From Phlebiopsis flavidoalba (Eukaryota; Basidiomycota; Agaricomycetes; Polyporales; Phanerochaetaceae), in contig JAOCPU010000002.1 in the NCBI GenBank assembly GCA_035772785.1, positions 806,001 to 870,000 of the forward strand: a stretch of DNA of 64,000 nucleotides, read 5' to 3'. Positions 23,205 through 33,300 of this stretch are shown in pieces (within the stretch, counting starts at the first letter, position 1; every line of letters begins with the position of its first letter). A program made the position numbers and the translations under genes. Below the pieces are notes generated by a model. The model ran no database searches. It was not told where the DNA came from and saw only the letters and a program-made list of their open reading frames with translations.

Positions 23205-25857
23205 ATGTCGTCCTCACGGAGGCCTTCATTGAAGAAGAGCACATCAACTACCTCTCTGCTTCAACCTCAAGGGGAGGACGTGCCATCAGGGCCCTTGAGT
23301 GGGCCGTCGCGTACTCGATGGCGTCGTGACCGCCTGCTGTCCATCGGGACGGAGAGGACTGAGCAAGATGAAAGCGCTGCGCGTAGCCCGGACTCAGTGC
23401 ATACAACGTACGGCACCATGTCGCACGGTCCTCGTCCGAGCAGGTCCAAGTCGAAACTAGACGTCCGTCGCGGGATAGCGTCGCTTCAAGGCCTGGTCAT
23501 TCCAAAATATTCACAGTCAACTCCCCCCCGACACACCGGGCGGAACCTCCCCGATCTCATTTGTGGAACACCTTTCGTACCTCCGCGAACGGCCCATCAG
23601 CGCATACGACAAGCCAAACTACTCGGATAACCGAGAACCCGGTGTGGCTGAGGGCGATGTGAAGACCAACGGAATACGCGTTTGGTACTCTTCATTCACG
23701 TCTATCGACTGGCTGCACGACTCGATCAAGGACTCGGCGCGTCAGGCGCGTCTGCGCCGCCGCAAGTCCGTGCGGGGCAAGTTTCGGCGCGTGCTCGACC
23801 GGTCTATCGGCTGGGTCGTGGTGTCCATCGTCGGCTTCTTGACCGCTGTCATCGCATTCCTCATCACGCGCAGTGAGCAGTGGCTGTTCGATTTCAAGGA
23901 AGGCTACTGCGAGGGCGCGTGGCACAAGTCTCAACGGTTCTGCTGCCCGATTGTCGACGACGATCAACTTCTCCACCATTCCTCTCTACACCAGATGCCG
24001 AGCTGTGCCCCGGATGGCGTTCCTGGTCAGACGTATTCGGACCTGTCGTGGACGGCAGTTCATGGTTAGTCTTTGAATCTGAGATGGCCGAATACATCGT
24101 CTACATTGTCATCGCTGTAAGTAGTCCAACTAATAAAATCGAGTTTATGCATCTGAATTGTCCTGAACGTTATAGCTCACTTGGGCGATCATCTCGTGTG
24201 CGCTCACTCTCAAGTTGACTGCTTCGACGTCGTTCAAGACACGCAAAGACTCTGGTGTTCTCTCTGCTGCCTTTGCCAGTGATGGCGAAGCTAACAAGAT
24301 CACCCCCAGTGAGCCTGACCCCAAACGGAAGGTTATGTACTACGTGAGTGTGGTCTGGTTTCGCCGAAGCGATTGAAATCACTCATGCTGTACTCGTCAG
24401 GCGGCAGGCAGTGGAATCCCGGAAATTAAACCATCCTGTCGGGTAAGCTCTTCATGTCTAGTGATGAGTTCATACTTATATTGAGCAGGTTTCGTCATTC
24501 ACGGCTATCTGGGAGGCAGAACATTGTTTACAAAGGCGGTTGGACTAGCACTTTCCGTTGCTTCTGGTCTAACACTCGGTAAGACCTCATTTTCCATGCG
24601 TTTCGCACGACCTCAAACACTGTCTCAGGCAAGGAGGGTCCCTTCGTACACATCGCCTCATGCGTGGGCAATATCGTCAGCAGGTCGGGAGCACTATTCG
24701 TCCGTATCGACTGTATGCTGATGGGTCCATTAGGTTCTTTGGCAAGTACGAGACCAACGAAGGTAATTTGAGCGCATATATGCGCACCACCATCTTGCTT
24801 ATACCAGGGCTTAGCAAAACGACGCGAGGTACTTAGTGCAGCATGTGCGGCTGGCGTCGATGCGCTCAGAGGACAACTGTATCGCTTGCTGTCATCATGT
24901 TTGAGCTGACGGATACCCTGACATACGCTGTTCCTGTCATGCTATCAGTACTAGTCGCAAAAACGGTCGCTGATGCATTGGAGCCAAAGGGCATCTATGA
25001 CCTTGTCATCGAGTAAGAGAATGATTCCTTGTGTAAAGGCAGTGACTGAAATACGCTCGTCAGCCTCGCGCAGCTGCCATTCTTGGACCCAAAGCATGAT
25101 TACAGCTGGGTTGACCAACAAATCATCGATGTTGTGCGTGACCTTGATCGATACAAGTCGAGATTTACAACGCTAATCATGCGCTACACTTAGACTGACC
25201 GTGACGTGCACGTTATCCGAGTCGAAGAAGAGACGACCGTGAAGAGTTTAAGGGACAAACTACAGTCCCTGATAGATGCTGGCAGTCACGATAGCGGCTT
25301 CCCCATTGTCAGGGAGGATGAAGGCGGTCTTCGTATGGTAGGCTATATTGGTGCCAACGAGCTGGAGCACGCTCTGAGTACGTGTTGTCAATCCATGTGC
25401 TGGCTAGAGCTAATAATTCTACAGGTATCGTTGCGGATGAAGCTGATAAACATGTGACATTCCACGCCACAACGCCGTATAGACACGCGCACGGCATGGC
25501 CTCTTCCTTCTCTTCCGCTGCAGGCGAGACGGGCTCTACATTAGGCGCAGATCGATTCGATTTCAGTTACTACATGGATCAGGTGAGTCACAGACTCTCC
25601 CGCCGGTTTGAAGCTAGCTCATGCTGCTTTGATGTAGGCTCCGTTAACTGTACAGTCGAACTCGCCACTAGAGCTCGTCCAGCAGCTGTTCACCAAGCTG
25701 GGCGCGCGGTACATCGTTGTCACCGACACGGATGGATATTGTGAGCCCAACTAGCCTTGTGATTGGTGTTTGTTCGCTTATCGTATCATTAGATGAAGGT
25801 GTTATCGACAAGAAATCCTGGCTGGGATTTTTGGAGGGCCTCGAGAGCGCGCATTAA
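23205..25857 (+). CDS. CLC chloride channel/transporter with central deletion
   Basis: Intracellular CLC-type Cl-/H+ antiporter or channel (yeast Gef1 relative). The start [19 protein letters not shown] leads to a long cytosolic N terminus ([35 protein letters not shown]), the first helix [18 protein letters not shown], then YIVYIVIA and [14 protein letters not shown]. Filter motif GSGIPE occurs near 24,405 and [11 protein letters not shown] near 24,630. After [12 protein letters not shown] the sequence jumps to [18 protein letters not shown] and [18 protein letters not shown]. Roughly 300-350 residues normally between these, including the GxFxP filter motif and many helices, are absent. The C terminus has two CBS domains ([46 protein letters not shown]) and ends [12 protein letters not shown]. 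Confidence 0.88.
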
Positions 25858-26183
25858 AATTTGGATACGGTCTCTACATGGACCGTAACATTCAACTGGA
25901 CAACTGGACGGAAAGGAAATTCCCGGGTCTCTCACAGCTACTCAAACTCACATCGGATGTGTGACATGCCATTTACCCCCTCCAACTGCACTGCCTCCTG
26001 TATTCTTCCTTCATCCTTTCTGTTCACAAGCTACCCACGGTTGAACCGTTCCGCCCGATACCCTCACTATGTCTCTCAAACTAGCACCCATTCACTCAAG
26101 TTTATTTATTGTACCAATCCGCGTAACTGGGTGTGAATGCATAGTTTGTCTCATTATGTTTCAGCGTGTCACTGTGAGTATTG
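25858..26183. other. Convergent 3' region
   Basis: Between the CLC stop and the stop of the minus-strand hydrolase remnant. No gene seen. Confidence 0.5.
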
Positions 26184-26583
26184 TCAAGTCAGGAACGCTG
26201 CCAAGCTCTCAGCGATCCTCTGCCATGACCCATCTTCCATGGGCATGTAATGACCTGCGCCTTCAATAGGGACAATCTCTGCTTGTGAGATATACTTCTG
26301 AATCTTGTGGGCCTCAGTGTATGGTACAACTTCGTCGTTGGTGCCCTAAACAATATATCAGAATGTAAGCGCGACTAATATGGTGGTCTCAATGCGAGTA
26401 ACGTATACGTACGTGGATAATGAGAAATCGTTTGTCGGATTGACCAATCTTCTCAAATGCCCATTGTAGACTCGTGACCAAGCCTTCACGACGAGTGGAG
26501 GCGAGCACTGCAACAAAGTGAGGAACAGTCTGAGTTTGTAACTCGCGCAGCTGTGTAGGATAGCCGTGAGCATCGAGCACCAT
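26184..26583 (-). pseudogene. Alpha/beta hydrolase, C-terminal remnant
   Basis: Two exons give MVLDAHGYPTQLREL, FVAVLASTRREGLVTSLQWA and FEKIGQSDKRFLIIH, then after an intron at roughly 26,347-26,424 GTNDEVVPYTEAHKIQKYI, IVPIEGAGHYMPMED and SWQRIAESLAAFLT-stop. GTNDE carries the acidic residue and GAGHY the histidine of an alpha/beta hydrolase triad. The nucleophile elbow (GxSxG) and N-terminal half are not found upstream, where repeat-rich DNA starts. I infer truncation, but a badly damaged N-terminal part upstream cannot be excluded. Confidence 0.6.
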
Positions 26584-27140
26584 GGTTATTGAATGCACTA
26601 CAAGGCCTACTTGTAATACTGTATTGTTAGTGACTTGTGGGACTTCGCTCTAACGTGAAATAAGTGGATGAGAAGAGCTGTTCAAATTTACTGGGGAGTA
26701 TACCAGCAGGAGCCTCAGCTTTACAAAGGCAGCAATGATGAAGCCAAGGGACGGACAGGCACCGGACTCCGGAGACCCTCTAATCTTCACCGGGGAAGTT
26801 TTGATGGACGAGGACTGTCGACTTTCAGGCACGGCGGAACAAAACAACGGCTCCGTTAACCTGGGCAGGACATATCACGCTGTCTCAGTAGGAGAACCAA
26901 AATATTACATTTCCAAGTTGAGTGTACAAAGGTGAATAACTATTGTGGTCACCGTTGAACGCCTATTCTGAGGACCCGATACACGTAACTTGTGTGATGG
27001 GTTTGCTTTGCATCAGGATATGACTGGCCTGAATATTCGTGGCCGGCAGTGGTGACATGGAACTCCCCCTAATTGAAAATCAAAGATTATTAATTTATAT
27101 TAGATTGCTTAATGAGGTCCAACCTGTTGTTTAGTATGGA
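26584..27140. other. Intergenic, entry to the repeat-rich AT region
   Basis: Short open frames on both strands at 26,650-26,935 have no known features. No gene supported. Confidence 0.4.
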
Positions 27141-27226
27141 GACTCGGTGGGCGTAGCTGGTTATCGCATCTGTCTCAACAACCTAACAGAAGGTCATCCA
27201 GTGTTCGAGCCTGGGGCCAGGACTCA
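27141..27226 (+). pseudogene. tRNA-Val-like pseudogene
   Basis: Shares GGTGGGCGTAGCTGGTTATC and CGCATCTGTCT with the tRNA-Val(AAC) at 18,790-18,865, and a T arm with GTTCGAGCCTGG. The anticodon loop is expanded to about 12 bases (CTCAACAACCTA), and the acceptor halves GACTCGG and CCAGGACTC no longer pair well. A T8 run follows. It is either a decayed gene copy or the head of a tRNA-derived repeat. Confidence 0.6.
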
Positions 27227-27354
27227 TTTTTTTTATATCTCGGGTCTCATCAGACGCCATAATCCATCTGGCTAATCCCTTCTCAGTTAAGGCTCCAACT
27301 AGTTAGTGTGCACATGTTTAGTTCATGTTTACAAGGGGAGTTTGTAAAATTACC

Positions 27355-27460
27355 ATCAATAGGTATAAAACAGTTATATTAACAGTCTTATAAACAGCTT
27401 TTTATAAACCCCCCACTAGTTTTTATAAACAGTTTATAAACAGTTTATAGACAGTAAGGA
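27355..27460. repeat. AT-rich TATAAACAG repeat cluster 1
   Basis: Imperfect tandem copies of a TTTATAAACAG unit, at least five in about 100 bases. Adjacent copies create AAACTGTTTATAAAC-type palindromes. Confidence 0.65.
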
Positions 27461-28159
27461 CAAAACACTAGCCAATACACTGTTCTACAAGATATCGGAC
27501 TCCAGAAAACTAAAGGGAAATATCTATGGATCATTGTATTACAGTTCTAACGCGTGTTTGAAAAATACCATCTTTACTCAGAGGCAAACGACGAAGCTGA
27601 GCGACAACCCGCACACGCCAAGTGCTAAGCGCTAAGCACTGAGAACTTCGGCGCCGAGATTGGTGCGAGAGGTTTCACGGAACGTCCGATGAGTTTCGAG
27701 CAAGGTCAGTGCAAGAAATAGCACATATTTCCGACCTCCACGCGGTTTGTAATAGGGCTCGATGACCTTGCTGGGAGGCATGAAACGGCTCCTGGCCAAC
27801 TGGCAGCCAGTGCGGGAATGTCAGGGACATTCTGATGTCCTTGACCTACAGACGTGCGCGCGAGTGTCATTGAACAAATGGATCCACTGGGACCCACCTA
27901 GAAGCTACCCACGTTTGTGGGGTCCACTTTTACTGTTGCTTGGTCCCATGCGAGGTACTTATTGCTAAGGAAACATACATGAACGGTCCCGCCTCCCTGT
28001 CTTGTTATGGTAGCTAGACGCCCGATCGAGTACGCGCGCCCTGACCTAGCCGTGACCGTCGTGTCGAGCTTGGTGCATCGTTAGCGGTCAAGTGCCAACT
28101 CCGGACTGTGAAGAGCACAGTCTAAGATGAGCAGCTTAGTGCTGTATAAAGTCCCAATA
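27461..28159. other. Segment between the two TATAAACAG clusters
   Basis: About 700 bases of balanced composition flanked by two AT-rich clusters of the same motif. Includes the near-palindrome AGTGCTAAGCGCTAAGCACT near 27,620. No gene recognised; it may be the body of a non-autonomous element. Confidence 0.35.
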
Positions 28160-28289
28160 ATAATACATAGAAACTGTTTTAGTTTACTTTGTTTATAAAA
28201 CAGTTTACGCTAATTTACCAGTATTTTCATAAATAGACAGAAACATAAACTGTTTAATACTTTCATTTTATAAACAGTAAATAAACTAA
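28160..28289. repeat. AT-rich TATAAACAG repeat cluster 2
   Basis: Related motifs in both orientations (GTTTATAAAACAG, AAACTGTTT, TTTATAAACAG) over about 130 bases. Directly adjoins the right arm of the inverted repeat. Confidence 0.6.
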
Positions 28290-28449
28290 TCCATTGAAGC
28301 CTTATTCTTTGTCTACTTTTTTTTTTATTCTTCCCGCTATTCCTGTATGTCTTTAAAAGGGTTTATAGACCGAGTGAGATGGATGTTGCGCGCAATGCCT
28401 GGCGTGCGCCGTTAGAGTCGATAAGTATTCATCATTGACTGGTAAGGGC

Positions 28450-28860
28450 GACACGTTTGTTACTCGCGTTAAACAGTCACAGGATTAGGCGCTCTCACTG
28501 GGGGTGGGGCGAAATCGTTTCTGGCGATAACAGAAACGTTTGTAAAAAAAATCGTGCGTCGAGGGTAAATTTCTGTGCGGGTTTTGACGGATCAGAAACT
28601 TGATAAGGAATCCTATTCTGCTCCGAATTCACAAGGTGGATCAAAATGTGACAAAAAATCGGCACTAATATTACCGATTTTACACGTTTGCTGCGCGGTT
28701 TTCCCCGCCAAATGGCCAAAAAAAAGACTTAGATTCCTCTCACGTTTCTGTGAATGGGGAAAAACTTGGCCAAGAATTTTAAAAACTATTAAATTCCTTC
28801 GGTGTCGGTAATGGTTATCGAAATATACCTTTGACTTACGTTTTGACCATCAGAACTGCA
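28450..28860. other. Insertion-like segment in right arm (AT-rich)
   Basis: About 400 bases absent from the left arm, A/T-rich with several A-runs. No protein or terminal repeats recognised. Confidence 0.4.
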
Positions 28861-28864
28861 GCCT

Positions 28865-29215
28865 TCATCCGAAACCGATCTCCACCCAGTGTCTCACAAG
28901 ACAATGTTGCGCGACAATTGACCGTTGTACGCCCGTATTCAAATTGCACACAAAAAAGTATACCTGACTACTGCCATAACCCAGAATGACACAGCCAAGA
29001 GGTTGAGATAATGAGGATTGCAGGAGGGGGTATATAAGAGTTTCTGGAAGTGGGTACATATATTGCGGTACGCGTGCTGTGTTTATCGTAAACCAGGTAG
29101 TTCCGAACGGGCTAGGGTGCACACTTGCCTTTGATCCTACTGGCGAGGTCGGGGTGTCGATGGTTCGAACCCGAGCATGGACAATGCGAAACGCTCTCGC
29201 CCTCTTTTTTACATG
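28865..29215 (+). mobile_element. tRNA-like SINE, copy C
   Basis: Plus-strand copy of the family at 10.9 and 11.4 kb. TATATAAG at 29,031-29,038, A-box-like TAGTTCCGAACGGGC near 29,097-29,111 (one inserted base), B box GGTTCGAACCC at about 29,162-29,172 and a T6 terminator at 29,205-29,210. Confidence 0.65.
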
Positions 29216-29799
29216 GTGTTTTTCTTTCTTTCCCATCGAATACTCTGTACTTACCTAGCATTTTTCAATGACTAACTTCCGCATTCTAAAAAGGCTTTCG
29301 AGAATTTTTGAGCTGCGAACGAAGACACGAAGCTCAATGTGGTGTGTTTTCATGCTCACGAGCGCCCACTGGCAGAGTCAATGTTCCACGCTGGTGGCGT
29401 CGGGTGGCCACCGACTGGTTTCTTTATTGGCGACATTCCACTATATATGTACGGCACCATAGACCACTGTCTTTCATCTGAATCATCGACAATAGTGGCT
29501 ATGTGAACGACTCAACCGCCCGATATTCAGTCGCTTTACAGCACGCCGCCGTATTTCAAGCTTCAACTCCGATCAAGGTGGGCGGCACACGACGCCACGC
29601 ATATACTCCTGTACAGCACAACCAGGCCATTTCCGGTGAGAAGAATTTAGTCGTAGCCTCTTTACTGTTGGTGATGGACACCATACAAACTCGCTTTCAA
29701 CGCCCAATACAACTCTGCACTTGGGGCTGTTACAAGTTAGGCTTCGCAACTTGCCCCTATGCTCTTCTTCAGAGCAATCATCTGGAAACTGCAAGCCTA

Positions 29800-30490
29800 C
29801 TATATTTAGCCATCCTAGAGCCTATAGCGCACCTACCTGGCCCCCCCTTCTACATAGAGAAAAATTAGTCAGATAGTTGCTTATACTCGCCATAGTACCG
29901 TTGACCCTACTATCCGCGCTATGGATTACTATGGCTCTAGCGATCGTGCGCAATTGCGTCGAAGTGATGGCACGGCTTCAACCCAGAAGAGTCAAGGCGT
30001 CTATGCCCGTCATTGAAGCATGTCACGCAGATTTGCCATGTGCTCAAGTCACGCTCAACCACATCGCATTCGTGTCATTGTAATTGTATCGATAGACGGC
30101 TCAAAGCAACTCATAAGACATGGGAAGCTAGACGATTGAGACTACATGTAATCTACTATTAGTCTGAGCCTCCGAGTTAGCCTGCCGAGCTTCAAGTTGA
30201 CTTCGAGTCCGGAGCAGCTATGGACTGAGACCTCATGACAAGGCTGCGCGGGTTCAGCACAGGGCTTATATACCCCGCTGCCCCTCAGCGAAATCTAATT
30301 GAAATATGTCAGCTGTCTTGTTGCCGGCGCTGTTGTGGCAGTGTTGCGCATATCTCCCATAGTATGCGCATAGTACCACTCTTACTATGTAGAATTCTGG
30401 TGCTATGACTGCTATGTAGTAGGGAATCTAGTCCATGGTCGACTACATAGCTTTCAGCTTGCTATGTAGCTAAAGTGGCCTTCGAGATGA
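29800..30490. other. Insertion in right arm with CTATGTAG motifs
   Basis: About 690 bases missing from the left arm. It is rich in CTATGTAG, CATAGTA and ACTATG words on both strands, especially 30,340-30,475. The borders are inferred from where the left-arm match stops and resumes. No coding sequence recognised. Confidence 0.45.
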
Positions 30491-30830
30491 TGCTCACCTC
30501 TCCCCAATATAATCAAGGGGATTCATTGCGTTCAATATACTTCAACCGCGCGTATCCTTCCTCTCCCCTCGCGTCGTCCTTCCGCATCAACCGGGCCAAC
30601 CGCACGATCAAAACTCACGGTGGCAAGCTTGCGAGGCCGACGCAGATGCAAAGAGCGCAGGCGTTGAGGGGCCTGGTCGAGTACATGATGTGGATATGAG
30701 TACGTCAGGGGCATAGAATTACGGATTGACAATACACACGCCATCGACTCATGCATGCACAGAGCCCCAGGCCAGCTGATCAGGCATATCGCCTCTTCAT
30801 CGAATTCCGCTCGTCTTGGTAGCCCACCAC

Positions 30831-33300
30831 CGAACGGTTGGCCCGAAGGGATGGGGGACACAGCGACTCGCGAGGCCATGCCAGCAGCTATCGCATTTTA
30901 AATATTGAATTAGACGGCAAACAGTACCTCAGGGCGTACCGAGCCATTGGGGGTTCCGAATCGGTACCACTCGCAAGCCGACTCTGTATGTCTCCAACGT
31001 CCCATTATCGAGGTGGTCTGATGTCGGCCTCAAGTAGTGGAACCGGTGTAGTCAGATGGTGATCTTTGCTTTTGACACTTGATTGCTCTCTCTCTATAGG
31101 TCATGAACTGTGGAGCTATAAGAAAAATATTCATAACAAAAAACTTGACAAGTTGCATCATCTGCGATATGGACAACGCGACCACTGTGTCAATGTGTTG
31201 TAAGTAGCACGAGTAGCAGAAATCCAAGTTATAACTTATAGAGCGACGATTTGGGAGCCGCGGAGGGTCTCGCGTCTGCCAGCTAATCCATGCGTGAACT
31301 TCAATGGAGTGAGTTAGGATCTCCCCTCAGCCTCTTTGACCCCACGCCAAGAATAGCCCCTGCACAGCCAGACAAACGAGTACACCCTGATCCACCGTGA
31401 ACGACGTCAGTGCACCAATGCGACTGAGCGAAGCTGGTCGGTTTTTACTCATCACTCGCGCCCAGCTCGGGACCCCCGTCTCACCCCAAACGGGAGCGTG
31501 TGGGTCCATCTCGCCGAACTCGAGCCCGAGAACAAAGCGGTTCTGCAGCTGCGGCGCGCCACACTTCTTTGTCTTGGGGCTGTCGAGGGTGAGCTCAAGG
31601 TCGCCTTCGTCAGCCTGGGCAATGCCTAGCAGTCGAGTGAGTGAGCACAAGCCCCACAAGAAGGAAGCCCAGATTCACATCACTAGTGAGGATGAGTGTT
31701 TGTCATTTCACAGCACAATGAAGTCGGTTCCACCGTCCTCGTCCCGCTCTTGTGGCCTTACTTGGCCACTACGAGTCCGACCCTTTGGTGTCTTTCGGGA
31801 GCTTTGGTCGCATCGTCGACTTGGCAACACTCATTTGCTGCCGATTTTGATTCAAACTACAAGTTTGTCTCTAAGTACAGGGATGCAAATATGGCCGAAG
31901 CCAGTACAAAGGATGCGAATATGCGTATCATTGCTGATGGGTATCAGGAGTACATTTCTGCAGCTGAAGGCGTATGAGAGGGTTTACTGTCGTTTATTGG
32001 AGGGGCAAGCAGGGAGTTCCACCGAATGTAATGCGGCTTGATCCCCCTGGCTTGATCATATTTCTCCATCTCAGTTTTCGTCTCTGCAAGGCATATATGA
32101 AAGGAGAAGAAGGAAGAAAGGCACAGCTCTACGGCGCGTGCATCTCAAAGACGACGAGAGCTCATCGCACCAGGGGAGGTCTTCGTTGTTGTCACTGTCA
32201 TCCGCGGCAGTCGAAGTGGGCGCGGCGGAAGAGGTCGTGGGCGCAGGCGTCGGAGACGAGGTGATTGCTGCAGAAGTCAAGGCGAGGACGGCGCCTGAGG
32301 GGATCGTGCTTGTGGGGAGAACGGACGTGCGAGGGCGCGGCGAAGTCGGATCTTGCAGCGCAGAGGATGTACGTGAAATGATGGCTCAGGGACGGAAAGT
32401 GCGATGTGACTTGATTTCTGGTTGAATTCTTCATGAACAAGAAGTGCAAGAGCTTGGTAACGAAGCATTTTGTCGACATGAACGGCGTTGATTCTTGGTT
32501 GGCATTGGCACGCGGTAGCGGGGATGCATCTGCTGCTGACGACATGGAGGGGAGACAGAGAAGTTCATTTCAAGTTGCGAGAGAGGATCCACTTGTCCAC
32601 CAGAGTCTGGGATGTTTCGATTACCGAAGCCGGCAGGAGGCGAGTAGTGCTTGCCATCTTGCAACTGGCCATCGTAGAATAGTAAACTGCAGCAGCAATA
32701 TCACACGGGTATGGCGATTATTGCGATTGCGATCACATATCGAAGGAGATCGCTGATGCAGTCAGCCACAATCCAAGACACGCTGTATAATGTGAAAATT
32801 AGCCAGGGGAAGCGTGTCGGTGCTAGTCATGAATACCCATGTAAAGCAGTCAAGGTATATTTGGCGGGATGAATAACCGTTCGATCAAACGCTCTACTTC
32901 CTAGGTCAGAAATATCCGCCTAAAAAAACAAAGAAACATACCCAATAGCAGGCATGAGCGCACTCTCTACATGCTGGTACATCTTGAATAGAGGAGTGGT
33001 AATATGGGCCGTGCTACAATATGAACATATTTTAAGATGAGAATATGTTATCGTGTGACAATCATTGAATGGAAAGTATCGTTACGTTGTGCGTGGAATA
33101 TTTCTGGGCAGGCAATACTTCTCGCTTTCCTTGCTATCTGAAGCGCGCTAATCATGTGTGAGACGACAGGCTGTCATTGACCAGCTATAAGCTGAGAAGC
33201 CTACTGTGTCTTTCTCGGTTGCTTTCCCTGTCATACCGGAGGGGCTCAAGCCCTGGACATGGAGGATGTTGAGACGACATTCTTATGATTGCATGGAAAT
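30831..33300. other. Repeat-flanking region with coding-like fragments
   Basis: On the minus strand, 31,327-31,659 is open and reads DEGDLELTLDSPKTKKCG, VLGLEFGEMDPHAPVWGE and LVCLAVQGLFLAWGQRG-stop. Farther upstream (32,071-32,420, same strand) lies a Thr/Ser/Ala/Pro-rich stretch with TSSPTPAPTTSSAAPTSTA. These could be remains of a secreted or membrane protein gene. I recognise no family and cannot trace exons between them. 32,760-33,300 is AT-rich and shows nothing. Confidence 0.3.

Larger units (their letters stand above)
28290..30830. repeat. Right arm of the dispersed inverted repeat
   Basis: Inverted, collinear match to 10,085-11,400, interrupted by two stretches not found in the left arm, at about 28,450-28,860 and 29,800-30,490. 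Shared landmarks include the GGGTTTATAGACCGAGTGAG region near 28,360 (its complement lies near 11,305), the tRNA-like element near 29,100 and CTTCGCAACTTGCCCCTATG near 29,745 (its complement lies near 10,400). Confidence 0.8.
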
